This document shows positions 55,594 through 62,951 of a stretch of 64,000 nucleotides of DNA, in pieces. The notes under the pieces are model-generated. The model searched no databases. It was not told where the DNA came from and worked only from the letters and a program-made list of their open reading frames with translations. Where the stretch lies: contig OX044352.1 of NCBI GenBank assembly GCA_943846655.1, forward strand, positions 806,001 to 870,000, read 5' to 3'. Origin of the DNA: Porticoccus sp002390525 (GTDB lineage: Bacteria; Pseudomonadota; Gammaproteobacteria; Pseudomonadales; Porticoccaceae). Position 1 is the stretch's first letter, and every line of letters starts with the position of its first letter. The translations under genes and the position numbers were made by a program.

Positions 55594-55809
55594 TTAATCT
55601 ATCAGAACGAATGAAAATAAATTTCATATTTCTTACGAAAATAATTTACTTTCGTTGTAAATTTATAATAACATTACTGCTCTTATATGACACAGCGTTT
55701 GTATACGATACTAAGTAATAGAAAAATAAATTAACAATAAGTGAATTATAAATAAATGAATTACATTACTTTTGTTTGGAATAGATATTTAATTTGAGGG
55801 TCTTTAAAC

Positions 55810-56145
55810 ATGAAATTCGACGGAAAAAACTTAACAGATGGTGGAAAAATTGTTGCGAATGTTACTGGTATTAGTGCTTCTAAGATGACAGTTGGACGAG
55901 GTAAAAATAGCGTTATAGTCTATGATGGTGCTGATAACTTGAAACCTATAATGAACGTTCGACGAGCAATTATGTACGAAGGAATAGGTACACTAAGACC
56001 ATTGGCATGTGTCCGAGAAGATAAAGTTTATAAAGGCCTTAGTCACGATGATGTTCTTGCTACTATGGACCAGGTTGAAAAGGCCATTGAAGGCGAAGCA
56101 GATGCAATAACCAAAGCTGCGCTTTGGGTTGCAAAAGGACAATAG
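55810..56145 (+). CDS. Conserved-looking hypothetical protein
   Basis: A 111-aa soluble protein that I do not recognise. It starts MKFDGKNLTDGGKIVANVTG, has a Gly-rich centre (VGRGKNSVIVYDGADNLKP), a motif MYEGIGTLRPLACVREDKVY and an amphipathic C-terminal helix (DDVLATMDQVEKAIEGEADA). A GAGGG site precedes the ATG and a strong terminator follows, so it is a genuine single-gene unit. The 217 bp upstream hold nothing I can identify. Confidence 0.75.
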   Translation: MKFDGKNLTDGGKIVANVTGISASKMTVGRGKNSVIVYDGADNLKPIMNVRRAIMYEGIGTLRPLACVREDKVYKGLSHDDVLATMDQVEKAIEGEADAITKAALWVAKGQ

Positions 56146-56176
56146 TAAACAAATATTGTAATAACTACTTGAAAAG

Positions 56177-56212
56177 GCAGTGTTAAATTTATAATCTAAC
56201 ACTGCTTTTTTT
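56177..56212. terminator. Bidirectional terminator between the 55810 gene and argF
   Basis: GCAGTGTTA (56177-56185) pairs with TAACACTGC (56197-56205) over 9 bp with an 11-nt loop, followed by TTTTTTT; on the other strand a short T-rich CTTTTC follows. It serves the plus-strand gene ending at 56145 and probably argF, which ends at 56233. Confidence 0.85.
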
Positions 56213-56232
56213 CATGTGAAATCTGATTAGTT

Positions 56233-57138
56233 TTATGTACTTAAAAGAAATTCTATAAGTGCTTTTTGTGAGTGAAGTCTATTCTCAGCAGCTATCCAGA
56301 CAGCTGAGTACCGCGAGTCCATGATTGTTTCATTAATTTCTTGCCCTCTATAGGCGGGAAGACAGTGCATAAATATTGAGTGATCGTCAGATAAATCCAT
56401 TAATTTTTCATTAACTTGAAAATTCTTGAATGCAATCTCTCGGATATTTTTTTCAGACTCTTGACCCATAGAAGCCCATGTATCTGTTGCCACTAAGTGT
56501 GCTCCAGAAATTGCTTTTACTGGATCATGAGTAAGGATAACGTTTTGCTTTAATTGATCAAGCAAGTTCGTGCATGGTTCGAACCCTTCAGGGCATGCAA
56601 TTGTGAGCTCAAAATCAAGCATATCTGCTGCTTGCATATATGTCTGACACATATTATTTCCATCACCAATCCAAACTACCTTTTTACCCTCTATACTTCC
56701 TCTTAGCTCGATAAACGTTTGTATGTCAGCTAGCAATTGACATGGATGGTGATCGTCTGTAAGTGCGTTTATAACAGGCACTGAGGAGTAAGATGCAAAA
56801 TGTTCGATGTAGTTTTGGTTATATGTCCTCATCATAATTACGTCTACCATGCTTGATATCACTCTAGCTGAGTCCTCTACACACTCGCCTCTACCAAGTT
56901 GAGTATCGTTAGGCGATAAAAAAAGAGCGCTACCTCCAAGCTGAGCCATTCCTGTTTCAAAGGACACTCTTGTTCGAGTAGATGACTTTTCAAAAATCAT
57001 TGCCATAACTTTGCCTATGAAAGGCTGATATAAAATGTTTTTTCGTTGCTCTTCTTTAAGCTGAGCAGCTCTCGATAGAATTTTTTTTAGTTCTTCTTTT
57101 GACAGGTCTTTGAGTGTTAGGAAATGTCTAGGCGCCAT
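56233..57138 (-). CDS. argF: Ornithine carbamoyltransferase
   Basis: ArgF joins carbamoyl phosphate and ornithine to citrulline in arginine synthesis. The 301-aa protein has the carbamoyl-phosphate loop SSTRTRVSFE, HPCQLLADIQTF, the ornithine loop FMHCLPAYRGQEI and the DTWASMGQE segment. It follows argD by seven bases in the same direction, as in Pseudomonas. Confidence 0.97.
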   Translation of the reverse strand: MAPRHFLTLKDLSKEELKKILSRAAQLKEEQRKNILYQPFIGKVMAMIFEKSSTRTRVSFETGMAQLGGSALFLSPNDTQLGRGECVEDSARVISSMVDVIMMRTYNQNYIEHFASYSSVPVINALTDDHHPCQLLADIQTFIELRGSIEGKKVVWIGDGNNMCQTYMQAADMLDFELTIACPEGFEPCTNLLDQLKQNVILTHDPVKAISGAHLVATDTWASMGQESEKNIREIAFKNFQVNEKLMDLSDDHSIFMHCLPAYRGQEINETIMDSRYSAVWIAAENRLHSQKALIEFLLST

Positions 57139-57145
57139 CTTTGTA

Positions 57146-58315
57146 TCAACCTTCTTTTATTACTTTGGTGAGTATATTAATCAGAATTTCTACCTGCTCA
57201 TTAGTTATATTAAGGGGGGGGAGTAAGCGAATAACTGATACAGCAGTAACATTAATTAAAAGACCTTGCTCAGCTGCTAAATCAACTAAGTCTTTGCATG
57301 GTACCTTAAGCTCAATTCCTATCATAAGCCCTTGACCTCTTATCTCGGCAACATTTTTGCAATCTCTGAGAGATTCCTTAAGCCTCTGCTTGATAGATTC
57401 CCCTTGTTTTTTTGCATTTTCATACAGTTTATTTTTCAGGATAGTTTCAATAGTGGCTAATGACGCTGCACATGCTAGAGGATTTCCTCCAAATGTAGAA
57501 CCGTGGCTGCCCGGGCTCATTAGGTTAGCTGCCTTTACTCCAGCAAGACAGGCTCCAATAGGAACTCCATTTGCTAGCCCTTTAGCCGTTGTTACTATGT
57601 CAGGCAGAATATTATGTTGTAGATAATTAAAATAAGAGCCTGTCCTTGCATTACCGGTTTGTATTTCGTCGACTATCATCAACCAATCGTGTTTATCACA
57701 AGTTTGACGAAGGTCTTGTAGATAGCTTGAATCTGGAACTATAACCCCACCTTCTCCTTGAATAGGTTCGACTAGTATAGCTACAATATTTTTATTTTTT
57801 TCTGCAATCTCTTTAATCGCTGTGAGATTCGAATAAGGCGCCCTAACAAATCCATGAAGTAATGGCGCGTAACCTTTTTGGTAGCTATCACTTCCCGTAG
57901 CTGAAATTGTAGCCATTGTTCTTCCATGAAATGAGTTTTCCATAACAATGACTGTAGGATTAGGGTTTCTTTTTTTTGCGCCATAAAGTCTCGCTAATTT
58001 TATAGCTGCTTCATTTGCTTCAGCACCAGAATTACTAAAAAAAAGTTTCTCTAAACCAGATATCTTCTTCAGTTTTTCAGCCAACATTTCTTGTGCTTCA
58101 ATATTATAAAGATTAGAGCAATGTATAATTTTTTGAGCCTGACTAGATAAAGCTTCTGTGATAGCAGGATGAGCATGACCTAGCCCACAAACTGCTATCC
58201 CTGATACTGCGTCTAAATAGCGCTTACCGTCAGTATCCCAAACCCAAGATCCATCCCCTTTGCATAAGGTAATTTTTCTAGTGCCATAGTTGTTCATCAA
58301 TGCACTGCTGACCAT
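57146..58315 (-). CDS. argD: Acetylornithine aminotransferase
   Basis: A 389-aa PLP enzyme of arginine synthesis (it may also act on succinyl-diaminopimelate). GSWVWDTDGKRYLDAVSGIAVCGLGHAHP is the family start, LFFSNSGAEANEAAIKLARLYG carries cofactor contacts, and the PLP lysine lies in VTTAKGLANGVPIGA near residue 240. The start MVSSALMNNYG is at 58315. argF follows with a 7-bp gap. Confidence 0.96.
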   Translation of the reverse strand: MVSSALMNNYGTRKITLCKGDGSWVWDTDGKRYLDAVSGIAVCGLGHAHPAITEALSSQAQKIIHCSNLYNIEAQEMLAEKLKKISGLEKLFFSNSGAEANEAAIKLARLYGAKKRNPNPTVIVMENSFHGRTMATISATGSDSYQKGYAPLLHGFVRAPYSNLTAIKEIAEKNKNIVAILVEPIQGEGGVIVPDSSYLQDLRQTCDKHDWLMIVDEIQTGNARTGSYFNYLQHNILPDIVTTAKGLANGVPIGACLAGVKAANLMSPGSHGSTFGGNPLACAASLATIETILKNKLYENAKKQGESIKQRLKESLRDCKNVAEIRGQGLMIGIELKVPCKDLVDLAAEQGLLINVTAVSVIRLLPPLNITNEQVEILINILTKVIKEG

Positions 58316-58368
58316 ATTTTTCCTATTCTACTTATGAATATAGCAGCTTACTTAGTAAGCCTGAAAAC

Positions 58369-58392
58369 AAAAAAAGGCAGCTGATGGCCACC
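58369..58392 (-). terminator. Rho-independent terminator after the PepSY gene (minus strand)
   Basis: On the minus strand GGTGGC pairs with GCTGCC (two G-T pairs) around CATCA and is followed by seven T. It lies between the end of the porin/FMN/PepSY operon (58458) and argD (58315), insulating argD. Confidence 0.6.
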
Positions 58393-58457
58393 TATATAAA
58401 AGAATGTTATAAGGTATTCTACAAATTGGCAATGGCCAATAAAATTATATTATTAAT

Positions 58458-59264
58458 CTATTGTGAGGCCTTAGCTTCTTTTTTTAGGTGCTTCGCGAGC
58501 TTCTTCTGACGCTTCATATGCTTCTTGCGACGCTTCAGAAACCAAACGTAGGTTCCTGTCATAGCTAAAAATACAGTTAACAGCCCCATAAAGTCAACAA
58601 AGAGGACGCCTGCATCACCAAAAAAACGTCCGCTATGTAAATCTAAAATCACTGTTTCCAGAGATATGCCAGGTATCTGTGAGCTCTGCTTAAGCTCTTC
58701 TAATATAGTTGAAGGTAGCGACGAAGGAAGAGGCCAGCTTTCTATCGTTATTTGACTGGGTTTAATTTTAAGTGTATCTGGGTCTAGGGACAAAATTTTG
58801 TTATGAGATTGAATGAATAGTGTATTATTGAGATATTTCACATTAGTTGTATGTTCTGGCAGACCACTAAGCGTATTAATTTTTTCTACAAGTTCTCCAT
58901 TAAAGCTAAGAATAACTAGTTCATCTTTGCATAAAGCAATTAAAAAGCTATCTGTGCGCGCCGCATTTAAAAGAGGAGGCGCGCAAGTGGCAACAGGCTG
59001 CCCGTCCATATATATTTCACGATCTCCAGGATGATTAATCCATTGCTTTCCAACTTTAAAACCTGATAATGCAACTGTTTCGAAGCCATACCAACTCAGA
59101 AGCCATTCGGAGTTTAGGATTCTTTTACTAAGACCTGCCGCCGGTGAGTGATTTAAAAGTATTCCTGTAATCGAAAGAAAAATTAATACAACCATGACCG
59201 ACAAACCAACTCGTCGATGCCATCGCAAGTTATAAGAAATCTTGTGCTTAAGTTTGGATTTCAA
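58458..59264 (-). CDS. PepSY-domain membrane protein
   Basis: A 268-aa inner-membrane protein of the PepSY-TM type, shorter than the four-helix form: a first helix after SYNLRWHRRVGLSVMVVLIFLSITGILLNH, a periplasmic domain (about 45-205) and a second helix FVDFMGLLTVFLAMTGTYVWFLKRRKK with the His-rich basic tail. PepSY-TM proteins often transfer electrons for iron-siderophore reduction. It is the last gene of the Fur-boxed operon after the porin and the FMN-binding gene. Heme or flavin use here is an inference. Confidence 0.82.
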   Translation of the reverse strand: MKSKLKHKISYNLRWHRRVGLSVMVVLIFLSITGILLNHSPAAGLSKRILNSEWLLSWYGFETVALSGFKVGKQWINHPGDREIYMDGQPVATCAPPLLNAARTDSFLIALCKDELVILSFNGELVEKINTLSGLPEHTTNVKYLNNTLFIQSHNKILSLDPDTLKIKPSQITIESWPLPSSLPSTILEELKQSSQIPGISLETVILDLHSGRFFGDAGVLFVDFMGLLTVFLAMTGTYVWFLKRRKKHMKRQKKLAKHLKKEAKASQ

Positions 59265-59310
59265 ATGTAACTTTCCTATTGGAAGGGATGCAGCATATAT
59301 TGATTAGGTA

Positions 59311-59886
59311 TTAATTAAGAGCTAACACCTGTTGGTGGTAAAATAAGGCAAGTCTAGCTATTTTATTTAATGCCCATACTGACAAAGTAGCACCTGTAAT
59401 ACCATCAATATTCTGATCCAATTCATGGTCAGGTGTCATTTTTACATTCTTGTACTGATTCGTAAATGATGGATAGCGAACTTCCCATCCACGAGACTCT
59501 CTAAAAGCTAAAACTTTCACATGTTCAATATGAAAATCTTCAATACTACCGTTCACTACGACACCCACAGTTATAGGCCTTTCTTTTCCAATTTCCTCAA
59601 GTATCCACGCGGTCTTCTCATCCTCGCTATAATATCTGACACGCATGCCTCTGACTGGACGGCTTAGTATCTCAGTAGATAGTTTTTTTAATTCTGGTGT
59701 TAGCCAAAGTGATTTTGCTTTAGATGGCGGTACACTAAAATTTTCGCTTAAAAACTCTGGAGTTGTTTGATATATGGCACTATGAGCTTTATTTGAAGTT
59801 AAAGAAAAAACTAACAGAAACAGAACAAACAGAGTCACGAATGTGACCCTCTTTGTTCTGTTTCTTTCAAAAAAATACATTTGCAT
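59311..59886 (-). CDS. FMN-binding domain protein
   Basis: A protein of about 191 aa with an N-terminal membrane or signal helix (VTFVTLFVLFLLVFSLTSNKAHS) and an FMN-binding domain. DGITGATLSV near residue 170 is the S/TGAT motif whose Thr is covalently linked to FMN by ApbE-type enzymes. It is membrane-attached with the domain in the periplasm. It sits between the porin and the PepSY gene and would pass electrons outwards. A GTG at 59898 is an alternative start. Confidence 0.85.
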   Translation of the reverse strand: MQMYFFERNRTKRVTFVTLFVLFLLVFSLTSNKAHSAIYQTTPEFLSENFSVPPSKAKSLWLTPELKKLSTEILSRPVRGMRVRYYSEDEKTAWILEEIGKERPITVGVVVNGSIEDFHIEHVKVLAFRESRGWEVRYPSFTNQYKNVKMTPDHELDQNIDGITGATLSVWALNKIARLALFYHQQVLALN

Positions 59887-59911
59887 ATTTTTTAACACAT
59901 CAGTAATAATA

Positions 59912-61183
59912 CTAGAAATCGTAGCCTACACCTAAATTATAGCCATTGTATTCAGTTCCACTGTCATTATCTTGGTCAAAGTAGTCAGCTTTAAGAACAA
60001 CGCGCGGATGTATGTAATAGTTAAATCCTACATCAATTTGTTCTTTTTCTGAATTTTGACTTCCACCAGCAGTGTTATCGTACTCATTAAAGCGTGCGAA
60101 AACTCCTAGCTTTTTAGTGAGCTGGAAAGATGGTTCAATATACCAACCTTCTTGTTCGTCTGCACCAGCTTTGACAGTTTCAATATTATCATCAAGATCC
60201 CATTGTGCATAAAGTGCTCTTAAACCAAATGACCCTTTTTTGTAGGCAAGATGAGCTTCGATTAAATCAGCTTCAACACCTTCAACACCATTGATTATTT
60301 CACTTTGCCAAACATCTTCTTGGTGTTGGTAGGTAGCTGCTAATTCTAAGCCAGGAATACCGGTATACTTGATTCGTGCTGTATAAGCAAGATCGTCACC
60401 TTTAGCATTGCTTGTTTTCTGACGACCATCACGAATTTTGTACTTACCAGAACTTTTCGCGCCAACTACAGCTGCGCCTACTTCACCAACTTCAGCTACA
60501 ACTTTATCTGCACCATTAATATATAAGCCAGAGTGAGCAGCTAGATCATAGCTTAAACCTTCAGTAAGCTCTCCACTGAACATTAACCCACCTTCCCACC
60601 ATGTAGCTGGAAGGATGTTCTTTTCAACTGGGTTACGCTCAACACCGTAAAAGGTTGGTGGTTCATGAGTTTCATTCAAAATACCTACTGGAATTAAGAA
60701 TACACCAGCTTTGGCTCTGTGTCCTTCGGTGTAATCCCATTCTATATAAGCCTGTTCAACTTCAACTTCACCCCCTTTTCCTTCACCAGCAAGCGCGTGT
60801 TCGATTTCGAATTCAGAGAAGAATCTTAACTTATCGCTGTATTCATGACCTACGAATAATACGAATCGATGTAAATCAAATTCATCTTTCGAACTGGTTG
60901 AATTATCAGAGTTATGATTATTATAGTGAAGCTCACCATAGCCACCTATAGTAGTTTTAGTTGCCCATTCCGCTAATTTAGCAGTTGAACTAGAAGTAAT
61001 TTCTTCTACAGCTGTAAATGTAGATTCAGTTTTAGCATTGTTTTCAGCAAGCCCATCTTTCAGGCTGGCGATTTCCGCTGCTTGTTTTTGAATTAATTCG
61101 TACATTTCGTCTAAAGTTGGCTTTGCGTCTACCGTAAAAACAATAGATAAAAGTACGACACCTACTATTGTTGTTCTAAGCAT
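59912..61183 (-). CDS. Outer-membrane porin with coiled-coil N-terminus
   Basis: A 423-aa outer-membrane protein. A signal peptide (TTIVGVVLLSIVFTVDA) is followed by a coiled coil of about 30 residues (LDEMYELIQKQAAEIASLK) and then a sixteen-strand-type barrel ending in NGYNLGVGYDF, with terminal Phe. It resembles phosphate-selective porins of the OprO/P type, but the substrate is not visible. It is the first gene of the porin/FMN/PepSY operon, under a Fur box, which suggests iron-linked uptake. Confidence 0.85.
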   Translation of the reverse strand: MLRTTIVGVVLLSIVFTVDAKPTLDEMYELIQKQAAEIASLKDGLAENNAKTESTFTAVEEITSSSTAKLAEWATKTTIGGYGELHYNNHNSDNSTSSKDEFDLHRFVLFVGHEYSDKLRFFSEFEIEHALAGEGKGGEVEVEQAYIEWDYTEGHRAKAGVFLIPVGILNETHEPPTFYGVERNPVEKNILPATWWEGGLMFSGELTEGLSYDLAAHSGLYINGADKVVAEVGEVGAAVVGAKSSGKYKIRDGRQKTSNAKGDDLAYTARIKYTGIPGLELAATYQHQEDVWQSEIINGVEGVEADLIEAHLAYKKGSFGLRALYAQWDLDDNIETVKAGADEQEGWYIEPSFQLTKKLGVFARFNEYDNTAGGSQNSEKEQIDVGFNYYIHPRVVLKADYFDQDNDSGTEYNGYNLGVGYDF

Positions 61184-61248
61184 TCTGCCGATCTCCTAAT
61201 TAAATGCGACTTATTTTGTCATCTCTAATGAAATGAGTTGAAAGCTGT

Positions 61249-61277
61249 ATTATACACTATTTTTATTTGAATGATAA
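61249..61277 (-). promoter_or_regulatory. Promoter of the porin operon
   Basis: On the minus strand TTATCA (-35, 61277-61272) and TATAAT (-10, 61254-61249) are separated by 17 bp, about 65 bp before the porin ATG. The -35 lies inside the Fur box at 61269-61289, so bound Fur would block RNA polymerase. Confidence 0.7.
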
Positions 61278-61289
61278 CTATTATCATTC
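61269..61289. promoter_or_regulatory. Fur box
   Basis: GAATGATAA, then CTA, then TTATCATTC: a perfect 9-bp inverted repeat with a 3-bp centre, matching the Fur 7-1-7 consensus TGATAATnATTATCA at 14 of 15 positions. It overlaps the -35 element of the porin promoter. Confidence 0.88.
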
Positions 61290-61297
61290 AAATATTT

Positions 61298-61315
61298 GAA
61301 TGATTCTCATTATTC
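61298..61315. promoter_or_regulatory. Second, weaker Fur-like box
   Basis: GAATGATTCTCATTATTC lies nine bases beyond the first box; read on the other strand it has the GAATAATGAGAATCATTC form common in iron-regulated promoters. Being nearer to grxD, it could add to control of either gene. Confidence 0.55.
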
Positions 61316-61471
61316 ATTTTATTTATTGGACTAGTTGATTATTTTTTCAATAAAATATTGAAAATCTAAATTATTTATAAGATTGAGTTAAGTAACAGTT
61401 TTAGCGGAATGAATAAAAGGTTAAAATATTATTACTATAATTATTTTATTCTTATAAAGGTGCTATCATTA

Positions 61472-61795
61472 ATGGATATAATGGAAACTATACGCGAGCA
61501 AATTGAAGGTAACCCAATTATTCTGTATATGAAGGGCTCACCTAATTCACCGCAGTGCGGTTTTTCTGCGCGCACTATAGAGGCACTCACTTCATGTGGA
61601 GAGCGCTTTGCTTTTGTTGATATACTTAGTAACCCTGAAATCAGAACCAATTTACCTTCTTACGGTAATTGGCCAACATTTCCTCAGCTCTGGGTTAAGG
61701 GAGAGTTAATTGGAGGATGTGACATCGTCACAGAGATGCACGAAAAAGGAGAATTAGTGCCACTGATTAAGGAAGCGTCTCAAAATATAGAATAG
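61472..61795 (+). CDS. grxD: Monothiol glutaredoxin Grx4
   Basis: A 107-aa CGFS glutaredoxin that binds and passes on [2Fe-2S] clusters. SPNSPQCGFSARTIEAL holds the CGFS motif near residue 30, followed by NWPTFPQLWVKGELIGGCDIVTEM. The frame is open further upstream with Tyr-rich nonsense; the ATG at 61472 matches E. coli GrxD. It is divergent from the Fur-boxed porin operon. Confidence 0.95.
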   Translation: MDIMETIREQIEGNPIILYMKGSPNSPQCGFSARTIEALTSCGERFAFVDILSNPEIRTNLPSYGNWPTFPQLWVKGELIGGCDIVTEMHEKGELVPLIKEASQNIE

Positions 61796-61987
61796 CTTGA
61801 GAAAAAATTATGGGATTTTGACGATACCCGCTAATTTCTGTTAATCTTGATCTATAAAAAATATAGAAAATTTTTAATCTCATTTAATGTCTAAGATATA
61901 TGTAACTATTCGTTTCTATGAAAACTGAATAGTACGGCATCAGAAAATTTACCGAAAATCAATAATAGAATCAAAAGGAGCTTTATT

Positions 61988-62599
61988 ATGGGAAATGGTG
62001 TACTAGTTGGAAAACAAGCCCCAGACTTCACATCTGGAGCAGTATTAGCTAATGGAGAGATAGTTGATGAATTTAATTTGCATTCAACTATTAAGGGTAA
62101 AAAAGCGGTCATCTTTTTCTATCCCTTAGACTTCACTTTTGTGTGTCCGTCAGAATTAATTGCCTTTGATCATCGTATCGAAGATTTCAAAAAACGTGGT
62201 GTGGAAGTTATAGGCGTCTCCATCGATTCAGTCTTTACTCACAACGCATGGCGTAATACAGCTATTAATGATGGAGGTATTGGCCAAGTTAATTATCCTC
62301 TTGTTGCAGATATGAAGCATGAGATATGCCAAGCTTATGATGTTGAATTTGGAGATGCAGGCGTTGCTTTTCGTGGTTCATTTTTGATTGGTGAGGATGG
62401 CATTGTTTATCATCAAGTGGTAAATCACTTACCATTGGGACGCAATATAGACGAAATGCTTCGCATGATAGATGCACTGAGTTTCCATCAGGAGCATGGC
62501 GAAGTTTGTCCAGCTGGCTGGAAAGACGGCGACAAAGGAATGGATGCATCACCTGATGGTGTGGCTTCATACTTAACTGACAATGCCGATAATCTATAG
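61988..62599 (+). CDS. 2-Cys peroxiredoxin (AhpC/TSA family)
   Basis: A 203-aa thiol peroxidase. The peroxidatic Cys is in YPLDFTFVCPSELIAF near residue 50 and the resolving Cys in HGEVCPAGW near 171; GGIGQVNYPLVAD is the typical PAGG/GGLG structural loop. It removes hydrogen peroxide and alkyl hydroperoxides. An AAAAGGAG ribosome site is close. It follows grxD in the same direction; a strong terminator lies downstream. Confidence 0.95.
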   Translation: MGNGVLVGKQAPDFTSGAVLANGEIVDEFNLHSTIKGKKAVIFFYPLDFTFVCPSELIAFDHRIEDFKKRGVEVIGVSIDSVFTHNAWRNTAINDGGIGQVNYPLVADMKHEICQAYDVEFGDAGVAFRGSFLIGEDGIVYHQVVNHLPLGRNIDEMLRMIDALSFHQEHGEVCPAGWKDGDKGMDASPDGVASYLTDNADNL

Positions 62600-62650
62600 T
62601 TATAAAAAAATAATAGATTTAACGCCTCTGATTTAACTTAGGGTGCTCAA

Positions 62651-62686
62651 AAAAAACCGCAGAAATTATTTTTGCGGTTTTTTATT
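62651..62686 (+). terminator. Terminator after the peroxiredoxin gene
   Basis: AAAAAACCGCA (62651-62661) pairs with TGCGGTTTTTT (62673-62683) over 11 bp around an 11-nt loop, ending in a T-rich run. It can work in both directions but serves the peroxiredoxin gene. Confidence 0.9.
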
Positions 62687-62712
62687 TTGCAAGAACAATA
62701 TTGGAGATTCAG

Positions 62713-62919
62713 ATGTCAATAGATAGAATTGTTGAACTAGAAACCAAATTATCCTACCAGGAAGATACAATCACTCAGCTGAATGATGTGGTTTGCAGGC
62801 AACAGAACCAAATAGATGAAATTAATAAAAAATGTGAATTACTTTTTTCTTCTACAAGGGCTTTAACCGAAAAACTGAGTGTCGAAGCTGGAGAGGTTGA
62901 CAAACCTCCCCATTATTAA
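62713..62919 (+). CDS. slyX: SlyX family protein
   Basis: A 68-aa SlyX: an almost continuous coiled coil (ELETKLSYQEDTITQLNDVV, QQNQIDEINKKCELLF) ending in the conserved KPPHY. The ATG at 62713 has GGAG upstream; a TTG four codons earlier is less likely. Function remains unclear in all organisms. Confidence 0.93.
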   Translation: MSIDRIVELETKLSYQEDTITQLNDVVCRQQNQIDEINKKCELLFSSTRALTEKLSVEAGEVDKPPHY

Positions 62920-62951
62920 ATAATTCTTATTAGAATTAGTCATATCCTTTC

